Part shown: piece by piece, positions 1 to 7,099 of the stretch
How the letters are laid out: each line of letters starts with the position of its first letter
How positions within the stretch are numbered: position 1 is the first letter of the stretch
Origin: Pseudorhodobacter antarcticus
GTDB taxonomy: Bacteria > Pseudomonadota > Alphaproteobacteria > Rhodobacterales > Rhodobacteraceae
DNA length: 20,288 nt
Direction: 5' to 3'
Assembly: GCA_945897655.1 (NCBI GenBank)
Contig: CAMDHB010000019.1
Span: 1 to 20,288 of the forward strand
The notes under the pieces: generated by a model
Seen by the model: the letters and a program-made list of their open reading frames with translations, nothing else
Told to the model about the DNA's origin: nothing
The model's database searches: none
Program-made: the position numbers and the translations under genes

Positions 1-1
1 T

Positions 2-1780
2 TGGGACGATGGCGACACGGCCAACATGGCGGCGATGGCCGACGCGGTGAAGGGGCACGGGGCACTGGCGGGGGTCGAGTTGTGGCATGGCGGCTTTCGG
101 TCGGGCAATGTCCTGTCGCGTGAGGCGCCGCTTGGCCCCGAAAGCCTGATGGCGGAAAACGTGCCCTGGCAAAGCCAGCGGATGGACCGCGCCGACATTG
201 CCGACCTGCGCCGCTGGCACCGGGATGCAGCACTTCGGGCGCAGGCGGCGGGGTTTGATGTGGTCTATGTCTATGCCGCCCACACTTATCTGTTGTCGCA
301 ATTCCTGGACCCCGCGATAAACCCGCGCCGGGATGATTATGGCGGCAGTTTCCTGAACCGCACCCGTCTGGTGCGGGAACTGCTGGAGGATACCCGCGCC
401 GCCGTGGGCGACCGCATGGCCCTGGCGATACGGATCGAAGTCACCGCCGAAGATGGCTCGGGTCACGAGGAACGGGCCGCATTCCTGGCCCAGATCGCCC
501 ATCTGGTGGATGTGTTCGACGTGACGGTGCCGGATTATTCGCATGAAATGGGCGGATCGCGCTTCATAAAGGAGGCGTCGCTAGAGGCGCATATCGCCCA
601 TGTCAAGGCGGCCACGGGCAAGCCTGTGGTGTCGGTTGGCCGCTTTACCAGCCCTGAAACGATGCTGTCCCAAGTGCGACGCGGGGTGATTGATTTTGTC
701 GGTGCCGCCCGCCCCTCAATTGCCGACCCGTTCCTGCCAGCGAAAATCCGCGAGGGCGCTCTGGACGACATCCGCGAATGCATCGGCTGCAACATCTGCT
801 ATGCGCATGACGGTTTGGGCGCCCCGATCCGCTGCACCCAGAACCCCACGATGGGGGAAGAGTGGCGGCGTGGCTGGCATCCTGAACGGGTGCCAGCGCT
901 GCATAGCAGTGACCCGGTGCTGATCGTGGGGGCCGGGCCAGCGGGGCTGGAGGCGGCGTTGACCCTTGGCCGCCGGGGCGCGCAGGTTCTGCTGGCCGAG
1001 GCAGGGGAACCCGGCGGCCGCGTGACGCTGGAGGCGCGTTTGCCGGGCCTGTCCGAATGGGCGCGCGTGCGCGATTGGCGGCTGCACCAACTGTCCAAGC
1101 TGCCGAATGTGCAGGTGTTTCCGGGCAGCCCGATGTCTGTGGCCGATGTTCTGGCGACCGATGCTGCCCATGTGATGATCGCCACCGGCAGCCTGTGGCG
1201 GCGCGATGGGCGCGGGCGCAGCCATCCGGGCGGGGTGGCCAGCTATGAGGACCCGCGCACCCTCACCCCCGATCAGGTTCTGCGCGGCGCACGGCCCCAG
1301 GGTCCGGTGGTGGTGTTTGATGATGAGGGCTATCACATGGCCGCCGGTCTGTCCGACCTGCTGGCGAGCGAAGGGCTGGCCGTCACCTATGTCACCCCGG
1401 CGGGCAGCGTGGCCGAATGGGCGGGGTACACGGTGGAACAGGCGGGCCTGCAGGCGCGGATGATCGCGCGTGGCGTCACGATCGTCACGGCCACCACAGT
1501 CTCGGCCCTTGGGCCAGACAGCGCCCGCCTGACCAGTGTCTACTCCGGCCAAACCCGCGACATCCCCTGCGGCGGTTTCATCCCCGTCACCTCACGCGAG
1601 CCACAGGACGGGCTGTGGCTGGACCTGCACGACCAAGGCCTGACCACCCTGCGCCGTATCGGCGATGCCCGTGCGCCCGGTCTGATTGCCCATGCGGTGC
1701 ACGATGGCCACCGCTTTGCCCGCGAACATCTGGACCCGGCACCGACCCTGCGGCGCGAACGTGTGGTGATATCCCGGTGA
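2..1780 (+). CDS. Trimethylamine/dimethylamine dehydrogenase-like iron-sulfur flavoprotein (5' partial)
   Basis: Old-yellow-enzyme-type flavoprotein fused to an FAD/NAD-like domain, as in trimethylamine dehydrogenase (TMADH), which oxidatively demethylates methylated amines. The frame is open from base 2, and its first residues WDDGDTANMAAM match the TMADH stretch before ELCHGG. The true start is therefore left of the window, with roughly 70-80 residues missing. Visible landmarks: the TIM-barrel motif ELWHGG; a Tyr-x-x-His pair (codons at 272 and 281) matching TMADH Tyr169/His172; a 4Fe-4S motif CxxCxxC plus a fourth Cys (codons at 779, 788, 797, 833); then a dinucleotide fold starting LIVGAGPAGLEA. 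The position equivalent to TMADH Asp267 is Glu (codon at 545). The protein is cytosolic. It converges on the next gene 13 bases away. The family is certain; the substrate (trimethylamine, dimethylamine, dimethylglycine or another betaine-derived amine) is not. Confidence 0.88.
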   Translation, partial: WDDGDTANMAAMADAVKGHGALAGVELWHGGFRSGNVLSREAPLGPESLMAENVPWQSQRMDRADIADLRRWHRDAALRAQAAGFDVVYVYAAHTYLLSQFLDPAINPRRDDYGGSFLNRTRLVRELLEDTRAAVGDRMALAIRIEVTAEDGSGHEERAAFLAQIAHLVDVFDVTVPDYSHEMGGSRFIKEASLEAHIAHVKAATGKPVVSVGRFTSPETMLSQVRRGVIDFVGAARPSIADPFLPAKIREGALDDIRECIGCNICYAHDGLGAPIRCTQNPTMGEEWRRGWHPERVPALHSSDPVLIVGAGPAGLEAALTLGRRGAQVLLAEAGEPGGRVTLEARLPGLSEWARVRDWRLHQLSKLPNVQVFPGSPMSVADVLATDAAHVMIATGSLWRRDGRGRSHPGGVASYEDPRTLTPDQVLRGARPQGPVVVFDDEGYHMAAGLSDLLASEGLAVTYVTPAGSVAEWAGYTVEQAGLQARMIARGVTIVTATTVSALGPDSARLTSVYSGQTRDIPCGGFIPVTSREPQDGLWLDLHDQGLTTLRRIGDARAPGLIAHAVHDGHRFAREHLDPAPTLRRERVVISR

Positions 1781-1793
1781 CGCGCGGCACCGG

Positions 1794-2165
1794 TCAGATG
1801 AACCCGCGCCAGTAAAGGACACCGACCAGCAGCACCGCGACCACCAGCAGCGAAAACGCGATGGAGGCGGCAATGTTCAGGATCAACCCGACGCGCGCCG
1901 CACTCGGGCTGATCGCGGTCAGATGGCGCACGCATATGTCATAGGCCACAGCAACCGTCGCGTCGTCGACCTGACGCATCAGTTTGGGGCTTTGCATCAT
2001 CATCACCGCCGTCGCCAAGGCAGCCCCCGCATCGCGCACCGGGCGGGGCAGCCTGCGGCCAGCGCGGCGCAGCTTGTCGTCCAACGTGCCGCCCTTCAGG
2101 TGCAACCGCTCTTCCAGCAGCTGATCAACCCGGTCAGCCATTTGTTTCACGGTCGCCAAACTCAT
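1794..2165 (-). CDS. Small hypothetical protein with a C-terminal membrane anchor
   Basis: A 123-residue protein that I do not recognise beyond being a short inner-membrane protein. The N-terminal two thirds is soluble and charged, with predicted helix (MSLATVKQMADRVDQLLEER) and a basic stretch KLRRAGRRLPRPVR. The C-terminus carries one or two hydrophobic segments: VGLILNIAASIAFSLLVV and a last stretch ending WRGFI. This layout suggests tail anchoring with the N-terminus in the cytoplasm. The ATG at 2165 is preferred over the one at 2171 because GGGAG lies six bases before the former and abuts the latter. A plausible sigma-70-like promoter lies upstream. It is divergent from the alpha/beta hydrolase and convergent with the amine dehydrogenase. 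It could be a scaffold or small envelope protein; no function is claimed. Confidence 0.7.
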   Translation of the reverse strand: MSLATVKQMADRVDQLLEERLHLKGGTLDDKLRRAGRRLPRPVRDAGAALATAVMMMQSPKLMRQVDDATVAVAYDICVRHLTAISPSAARVGLILNIAASIAFSLLVVAVLLVGVLYWRGFI

Positions 2166-2185
2166 GCGCATCTCCCAGTTATGCC

Positions 2186-2214
2186 CTTGTAAGCAGCGGC
2201 GGCGCGGGCTTCAA
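2186..2214 (-). promoter_or_regulatory. Putative sigma-70-type promoter of the small membrane protein gene
   Basis: On the minus strand, TTGAAG (2214-2209) and TACAAG (2191-2186) are separated by exactly 17 bases. This places transcription initiation about 14 bases before the ATG at 2165. Each hexamer matches consensus at four of six positions. It is a by-eye assignment only. Confidence 0.3.
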
Positions 2215-2241
2215 CTGCCGTGAACAACAGGGATGTTGCCG

Positions 2242-3012
2242 ATGCTGACCACGATCCTTCACCCGGCCCAGAACGGGGTCAGCCAACCCCCCCTGCTGAT
2301 CGCGCATGGCCTGTTCGGGTCTGGCCGGAATTGGGGCGTCATTGCGCGGCGTCTGGCGGACCGGCGGGATGTGATTGCCGTCGACATGCGCAACCATGGC
2401 ACCAGCCCGCGTGCGGCGACGCAAAGCTATCCCGACATGGCCACCGATCTGGCCGAGGTGATCCGCGCGCATGGTGGCAGGGTGGATGTGCTGGGCCATT
2501 CGATGGGGGGCAAGGCCGCGATGCAACTGGCGCTGACCGAAGGTGCCTTGGTGCGGCGTCTGGTCGTGGCCGATATCGCGCCTGTGGCCTATTCCCATGA
2601 CCAGACGCCCCACATCACCGCCATGCGCGCGCTGGACCTGACCGATCTGACCAGCCGAAGCAAAGCGGACAGCCGCCTGTCGGCCACCATCGCCGATCCT
2701 GCCTTGCGCGCCTTTTTCCTGCAATCACTGGACCTGAAGGCCAGCCCGGCGGAATGGCGGCTGAACCTGGATGTGTTGCAGGCCGAAATGCCGGGGATTG
2801 TGGGGTGGCCCGGCACTACGGGCCGGTTTGACGGCCCCACGCTGTTTCTAGCGGGGGCCGACAGTCATTACATCAAGCCCGAGTACCGCGACACGATCCG
2901 CGCCCTGTTCCCCTCCGCCCGCTTTGCCAAGCTGATCGGGGCGGGGCATTGGCTGCATGCCGACAAACCGCGTGAGTTTGAGGAGACAGTGCGCGCCTTT
3001 CTCGACGCGTAA
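2242..3012 (+). CDS. Alpha/beta-fold hydrolase (YbfF-like esterase)
   Basis: A 256-residue serine hydrolase of the alpha/beta fold, closest in style to the YbfF/proline-iminopeptidase-like esterases that cleave short acyl esters. Visible motifs: oxyanion-region HGLFGSGRNW, the strand DMRNHG typical of YbfF homologues, nucleophile elbow GHSMGG (Ser87), acid Asp207 in GADSHY and His236 in GAGHWLHA. Length is normal and there is no signal peptide, so it should be cytosolic. The start was set at the ATG at 2242, not 2233, because AGGG at 2229-2232 sits nine bases before 2242 but touches 2233. It stands alone: divergent from the small membrane protein and convergent with the cytochrome b561 gene seven bases downstream. 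The native substrate cannot be read from the sequence. Confidence 0.88.
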   Translation: MLTTILHPAQNGVSQPPLLIAHGLFGSGRNWGVIARRLADRRDVIAVDMRNHGTSPRAATQSYPDMATDLAEVIRAHGGRVDVLGHSMGGKAAMQLALTEGALVRRLVVADIAPVAYSHDQTPHITAMRALDLTDLTSRSKADSRLSATIADPALRAFFLQSLDLKASPAEWRLNLDVLQAEMPGIVGWPGTTGRFDGPTLFLAGADSHYIKPEYRDTIRALFPSARFAKLIGAGHWLHADKPREFEETVRAFLDA

Positions 3013-3019
3013 CGCCGGG

Positions 3020-3505
3020 TCAATCCAGCGGTTTGCGCATCCGGTTCAGCAAGCCATCCTTGACGATGAAATGGTGATAGAACGCCGCCGCGATATGGAC
3101 CACGATCAGGATGATCAGCGCGGGCTTGGCCAGTTCATGCACCTCGGCCAGATCGGTGATGCCGCCATACCATGCCAAAAGCCCGGTGATCGGCGCGCCC
3201 AGCATCAGGATATAAAATCCGATATGTCCCGCATGCCCCGCCATCCGCACCGCTGCACTTTCGCCGGCCGGGGCCGCAGGCACGCCGCGCGTCAGACGCA
3301 GGGCCAGCCGCCAGACGACCAGCGCCAGCACCGCGCTGCCTGCGATGATATGGGCCCAGACCGTCAGCGTCATGTTCGGGGCAAGACCATCCTCGACGGC
3401 GTCCCAAGCCACACCCATCTCTTCGCCGAAGATCAGTTGAAACAGGATCAGCACCGCCACCGCCCAATGCAGCGCGATCTGAGTACGGGAATAGCCTTTG
3501 ACCAT
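3020..3505 (-). CDS. Cytochrome b561 family di-haem membrane protein
   Basis: A 161-residue four-helix inner-membrane cytochrome of the bacterial CybB (b561) type, which passes electrons between quinols and periplasmic or membrane acceptors. It aligns by eye with E. coli CybB from the start (YSRTQIALHW vs YSRLQISIHW) to the end (HHFIVKDGLLNRMRKP vs HHYFWKDNTLLRMMP). Likely haem-ligand histidines are His13 (TM1), His52 (TM2) and His137 plus His144/145 (TM4 and its end). The frame stays open upstream to 3583, but the ATG at 3505 fits the family and has GAAGG seven bases before it, so I take 3505. It lies 145 bases downstream of the RTX gene, and that gap holds two inverted repeats, so it probably has its own promoter. 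Its electron partner is unknown. Confidence 0.9.
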   Translation of the reverse strand: MVKGYSRTQIALHWAVAVLILFQLIFGEEMGVAWDAVEDGLAPNMTLTVWAHIIAGSAVLALVVWRLALRLTRGVPAAPAGESAAVRMAGHAGHIGFYILMLGAPITGLLAWYGGITDLAEVHELAKPALIILIVVHIAAAFYHHFIVKDGLLNRMRKPLD

Positions 3506-3547
3506 GATGATACCTTCGGTTGCCTTTGGAGTTTGAACGTAGGACCG

Positions 3548-3571
3548 TTCCTTTTCCGTCGCGGAAAGGAA
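3548..3571. promoter_or_regulatory. Near-perfect inverted repeat upstream of the cytochrome b561 gene
   Basis: Left arm TTCCTTTTCCG (3548-3558), spacer TCG, right arm CGGAAAGGAA (3562-3571). The arms pair throughout apart from one unpaired T. The element lies 43 bases before the cytochrome b561 ATG. It could be an operator or a 5'-leader hairpin. Neither strand has a T-run right after it, so it is not a classic terminator for the RTX gene. Confidence 0.45.
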
Positions 3572-3611
3572 AGACAAGGGCAATATTTTTTTCCGGGCCT
3601 TGGGTGGCTAT

Positions 3612-3646
3612 GGTCGGGCCGGGAAAACAAATCGGCCCCGGCGACC
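3612..3646 (-). terminator. GC-rich hairpin just after the RTX gene (possible terminator)
   Basis: GGTC plus GGGCCG (3612-3621) pairs with CGGCCC (3633-3638) and GACC (3643-3646), leaving a four-base bulge and an 11-base loop. It begins four bases past the RTX stop codon. There is no U-tract following on the minus strand, so if it terminates, it does so without the classic signature; it may only stabilise the transcript's 3' end. Confidence 0.3.
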
Positions 3647-3650
3647 AGGG

Positions 3651-5915
3651 TCAGACGAACTCCACATCCGCAGCGCTGAACAGCGCCACATCCAACCCGT
3701 CCAGCAGGATCGTATCCAGGCCGAAGGTGATCAGCGTCTGCGTCGCATCGCCGCTGATCGTCAGGTCGGCGAAATCGTCCAGCCCCGCGCCCGCAGTGGC
3801 CTCAAACCGGATCAGGTCATCGCCGTCGGTAAAGCCTGTGACAGTGTCATCACCCCAGCCACTGGTGAAAGCGAACTTTGTGAACACAAACGCCTCGCTC
3901 AGGTCGGTGAGCGGGGTTTGGTCGACAAGCGTGTCGTCGCCCTCGCCCCCGCGCAACACGGCCTGATTGCCGGGAAAGGATGATCCAAACGCAAACTCGC
4001 CTGTGACGGTCAGCACATCATCCCCGCTGCCGCCGTCCAGCACGGCGGTTCCCGCACCGCTGATCAGCAGGTGAAAGGTGATGTTGTCATTGCCATCGTC
4101 GCCTTGGGCAAAGCCTGCCAGCGCAGAAACCACCAGGGTGTCATTGCCCTCGCCACCCGAAACCAGATCGGCAAAGTTCATGGCAGTGACGGTCAGCGTA
4201 TCATCCCCAAGGCCCCCCAGAACCGAGGCAAGGCCGGACAGGGTGGTGATCGTGTCACTGCCCTCGCCACCATCCACGGTGTAATTGCCAAACTCCAGCG
4301 TGTCGGACAGGTCGATCTTGTCATCCCCGGCGTCGCCCGTCACGGTCAGCAGCGCGCGGGTCGTGACGATGGTGATGTTATCCACCCCGGCACCGCCCGA
4401 CACCACCAAGGGCTTGATCTGCACCCCAGATCCCAGCACCGCCATATCCACCCGGTCATTTCCGCCACCCAAGGTCAGGCTGCCATCGCCCATGCGCCCT
4501 GCCACGGTGTCATTGCCAGAGCCGGTATCGACCACCCCTGTCCCGGTTTGATTCAGTGTCAGCTGATCATCCCCGCCGCCCGCATTCAATGCGCTGATAA
4601 CAGGGTTGAACCCGACAAAACCGCTCAGATCAAACACATCGTTGCGGCCAGTCAGGGTCACACTGCCGACCCCGACCAGCTTGTCACCCAAAGCGCCGCG
4701 TGTGCCGGTCAGGATGTTGGCCACAACGCTGAAGGATACGCCCGTGGCAGGCGTTTGGGCGTAAGTCACGGCCATGCTGCCCGCACTGACGACAAAGCCC
4801 TCGGCCCCGCTGCCGGCCACGGCCGCGACATCGGCCCCGCCTGCCGTCACGGTCATGGCAACGCTGCCGCCGACATAGCGAACGGCCCCCGGCCCTCCGA
4901 AGTCCACACGTTCGATGCTGGTCAGGGTGTCGCCCTTGGCCGCGCCGGTGTTGTTGGCAGGCGTGCCCATGTCCAGTGTCATGGCGCCGAAATACAGCAA
5001 GGTATCGCGCCCTTCACCGCCATCCAGCACATCGGCACCCGCGCTGCCGAACAGCGTGTCATTGCCGGCGCCGCCCATCTGCGTGTCATCACCCGTGCCG
5101 CCATCCAGCAGATCAAACCCGCCGTCGCCCTGCAAAAGGTCGTTGGCCGCATCGCCCGACAGGCTGTCATTACCATTGCCGCCCACCACGGTGTCGCGCC
5201 CGGTGCCGCCAAGGATCGTGTCATTGCCATCCCCGCCCAAGGCTCTGCGGAAGGTGGACGACAGCACGGCAGTGTCATCAAAGCGGGTCAGCAGCACCGC
5301 TTCGATGCTGTTGAAAGTGTCAAGCCGCGCATCGCCCGTGGTATTGGCCGCCTCCAGAAAGTCGATCGTGATCGCTGCGGTGGAGGAGGCATAGGACGCC
5401 CGGTCCACCCCTGCCCCACCGGTCAGCACATCGGCCCCTTGTCCGCCGTCCAGCGTGTCATCGCCCGCATCGCCAAACAGCCGGTCATTGCCGCCAAAGC
5501 CCTGCAACAGGTCATTGCCATCGCCGCCGCTGGCCTGATTGGCAAAGTCGCTGCCGACAAAGGTATCGTCAAAGCGGCTCAGCAGAAAGTTTTCGATGGA
5601 CAGATAGAAGTCACCCGCCGCATCGCCGGTGGACAGGCTGTTGTCGGCCATGTTCAGCGTCAGCGCGGCCAGCGCCGAGGCATAGGTGACAGTGTCCAGA
5701 CCGGATTGGCCATAGAACAAATCCTCACCCGCGCCGCCGTCCATGGTGTCATCGCCCGACCCGCCGTACAGGATGTCGTCGCCCACATCGCCCAGCAGGC
5801 TGTCGTTGCCGTCAAATCCATACAGCACATCGTCGCTGGCCAGCCCTTCGATCAGGTCGGACAGGGCGGTGCCGGTCAGAATCTCGGGATTGGCCGTGCC
5901 GGTGATGTTTGCCAT
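3651..5915 (-). CDS. RTX (hemolysin-type calcium-binding repeat) secreted protein
   Basis: A 754-residue Gly/Asp-rich protein of the RTX family, exported in one step through a type I secretion system and folded by calcium outside the cell. There is no N-terminal signal peptide, and no cysteine was seen. Three blocks of GGxGxDxLx nonapeptides lie at residues 28-73, 130-170 and 227-303. They are separated by a recurring linker of the form DxxxYAS...TGDA...SIE. Residues 340-680 hold more widely spaced GGxGDD turns. The C-terminus (GWGDDTVTGF, DDLIRFE, DTILLDGLD, ending SAADVEFV) is the usual type I export and capping region. No protease, lipase, lyase or other catalytic domain is visible. The start at 5915 has AAGGAG eight bases ahead. 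No ABC/MFP/TolC transporter genes are nearby. An adhesin or surface-layer-like role is an inference. Confidence 0.9.
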   Translation of the reverse strand: MANITGTANPEILTGTALSDLIEGLASDDVLYGFDGNDSLLGDVGDDILYGGSGDDTMDGGAGEDLFYGQSGLDTVTYASALAALTLNMADNSLSTGDAAGDFYLSIENFLLSRFDDTFVGSDFANQASGGDGNDLLQGFGGNDRLFGDAGDDTLDGGQGADVLTGGAGVDRASYASSTAAITIDFLEAANTTGDARLDTFNSIEAVLLTRFDDTAVLSSTFRRALGGDGNDTILGGTGRDTVVGGNGNDSLSGDAANDLLQGDGGFDLLDGGTGDDTQMGGAGNDTLFGSAGADVLDGGEGRDTLLYFGAMTLDMGTPANNTGAAKGDTLTSIERVDFGGPGAVRYVGGSVAMTVTAGGADVAAVAGSGAEGFVVSAGSMAVTYAQTPATGVSFSVVANILTGTRGALGDKLVGVGSVTLTGRNDVFDLSGFVGFNPVISALNAGGGDDQLTLNQTGTGVVDTGSGNDTVAGRMGDGSLTLGGGNDRVDMAVLGSGVQIKPLVVSGGAGVDNITIVTTRALLTVTGDAGDDKIDLSDTLEFGNYTVDGGEGSDTITTLSGLASVLGGLGDDTLTVTAMNFADLVSGGEGNDTLVVSALAGFAQGDDGNDNITFHLLISGAGTAVLDGGSGDDVLTVTGEFAFGSSFPGNQAVLRGGEGDDTLVDQTPLTDLSEAFVFTKFAFTSGWGDDTVTGFTDGDDLIRFEATAGAGLDDFADLTISGDATQTLITFGLDTILLDGLDVALFSAADVEFV
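5007..5834 (-). repeat. RTX nonapeptide-coding blocks with a duplicated linker module
   Basis: Within the RTX gene, three blocks of nonapeptide codons alternate with a linker whose copies start at residues 74, 171 and 304. The first two copies have the same length, with GGDGND following at residues 130 and 227. Linker starts are 97 and then 133 residues apart. The 36-residue difference equals exactly four nonapeptides. Confidence 0.75.
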
Positions 5916-5961
5916 CTCAAAGGCTCCTTGCGAAAAGCAACCCTAGGCAGCACCACGCCGT

Positions 5962-5973
5962 CCTGTCGACAGG
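5962..5973. promoter_or_regulatory. 12-base perfect palindrome between the flavin monooxygenase and RTX genes
   Basis: CCTGTCGACAGG is a perfect palindrome without spacer. It lies 10 bases past the stop of the monooxygenase gene and 46 bases before the RTX start, in a 68-base gap on the same strand. It is a candidate repressor or activator site for the RTX gene. It has no loop and no T-run, so it is unlikely to be a terminator. Confidence 0.3.
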
Positions 5974-5983
5974 TATTTCGCCG

Positions 5984-6967
5984 CTAGGCCAGTTCCCGCA
6001 TCGCCTGCGCGCCAAGGGTAAAGCTGTGCAGGCGGGCAGCGTGGTCGTGGATCATGCCGGTCAACAGCATCTCATCCGGCTTGAAGCGGGCGATCAAGGC
6101 GGCCAACTGGTCACGGACCGTCGCCTTGGAGCCGACGGCAGCGCAAGACAGCGCTTCTTCGACGCCTTGCCGGTCCAATGCTGACACTTCGGTCAGGTCA
6201 TGCTGCGGCGGCGGCAACCTGCCGGGGCGACCGCTGCGCAGGCGGGCAAAGGCCAGCACCTGCGATGACCGCAGATATTCGGCCTCGGCATCCGTCTCGG
6301 CGGCGCACAGGCCCGCGGCCATCATGAAATAGGGCGCGTCCAACCATTTTGAGGCGCGAAAGGTGCTGCGATAGGTGTCGGCAGCATCCTCCAGCAGGGC
6401 CGGGGCGAAATGGCTGGCAAAGGCATAGGGCAGGCCCAGGTAGGCGGCCAGTTGCGCGCCATAAAGGCTGGACCCCAGGATCCACACCGGCACATTGGTG
6501 TCCTGCCCCGGAAAGGCGCGGACCCGGGCGCTTTCGTCAACGGGGCCCATATAGTTCAACAATTCAACCACATCGTTGGGGAACTGGTCGGTATTTGTCA
6601 TGTTGCGGCGCAGGGCGCGGGCGGTTGCCATGTCGGTGCCCGGTGCCCGGCCAAGTCCGAGGTCAATGCGCCCCGGGAACAGCGTGGCCAGCGTGCCGAA
6701 CTGTTCGGCAATCACCAGCGGCGCGTGGTTGGACAGCATGATGCCGCCCGCGCCCACCCGGATGGTGCTGGTGCCCGCCGCGACATGGCCAATCACCACC
6801 GACGTGGCCGCACTGGCAATGCCGGGCATGTTGTGGTGTTCGGCCAGCCAGTACCGGTGATAGCCCAAGGCCTCGGCATGGCGGGCAAGGTCAAGGGTGT
6901 TGGCAAGGGCATTTGCGGCCGTCTGGCCCTCGGACACGGGGGCAAGGTCAAGCAGGGAATGGATCAT
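5984..6967 (-). CDS. LLM-class flavin-dependent oxidoreductase (bacterial luciferase-like)
   Basis: A 327-residue cytosolic TIM-barrel flavin monooxygenase of the luciferase-like family, in the YhbW/MsnO8 subgroup. These enzymes use reduced FMN or F420 and oxygen on small organic substrates. Diagnostic stretches are the N-terminal HAEALGYHRYWLAEHHNMP, then VGAGGIMLSNHAPLVIAEQF (start of the flavin-binding half), FPGRIDLGLGRAPGTD, and VWILGSSLYGAQLAA. Length is normal for the group. The ATG at 6967 begins directly at the first barrel strand. It is divergent from aguB (132-base gap) and upstream of the RTX gene on the same strand. No dedicated flavin reductase adjoins it. Substrate unknown. Confidence 0.9.
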   Translation of the reverse strand: MIHSLLDLAPVSEGQTAANALANTLDLARHAEALGYHRYWLAEHHNMPGIASAATSVVIGHVAAGTSTIRVGAGGIMLSNHAPLVIAEQFGTLATLFPGRIDLGLGRAPGTDMATARALRRNMTNTDQFPNDVVELLNYMGPVDESARVRAFPGQDTNVPVWILGSSLYGAQLAAYLGLPYAFASHFAPALLEDAADTYRSTFRASKWLDAPYFMMAAGLCAAETDAEAEYLRSSQVLAFARLRSGRPGRLPPPQHDLTEVSALDRQGVEEALSCAAVGSKATVRDQLAALIARFKPDEMLLTGMIHDHAARLHSFTLGAQAMRELA

Positions 6968-7099
6968 GCGCCCTACCTATGCCCTGTTGGCAGGGCAGGG
7001 CAAGGGTGGGCATCAACTATTGTCCCGGGCTTGACCCGCGCCCGATTGCCACGGATGGTGCGCACAAAGCCGCCCTGCAAGACCCGAAAGGAACGCCTT

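Noticed and set aside
716..1552. A 278-codon minus-strand open frame inside the amine dehydrogenase gene
   Set aside because: Antisense shadow of the TMADH-like C-terminal domain; no family resemblance.
3651..5915. Regularly spaced repeated bases that might suggest a CRISPR array or tandem DNA repeat
   Set aside because: The period follows the nine-residue RTX unit in frame, copies vary at DNA level, and there are no constant repeats with unique spacers.
4071..5987. A 638-codon open frame on the plus strand opposite the RTX gene
   Set aside because: It mirrors the low-complexity Gly/Asp codons of the RTX gene and has no recognisable domain. The minus-strand frame has RTX motifs, a good ribosome-binding site and a normal C-terminus.
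7023..7040. TCCCGGGCTTGACCCGCG before aguB, resembling the dispersed CCGGG-CTTGA-CCCGG palindromes seen in many alphaproteobacteria, and also offering TTGACC as a -35 box
   Set aside because: Only a single imperfect copy with four-base arms was seen, and no matching -10 hexamer lies 16-18 bases downstream, so neither a repeat element nor a promoter could be supported.
6410..7099. N-terminal extension of the aguB frame, open far upstream of 7100
   Set aside because: The extension is antisense to the luciferase-like gene. The ATG at 7100 has a good ribosome-binding site and fits the family length exactly.
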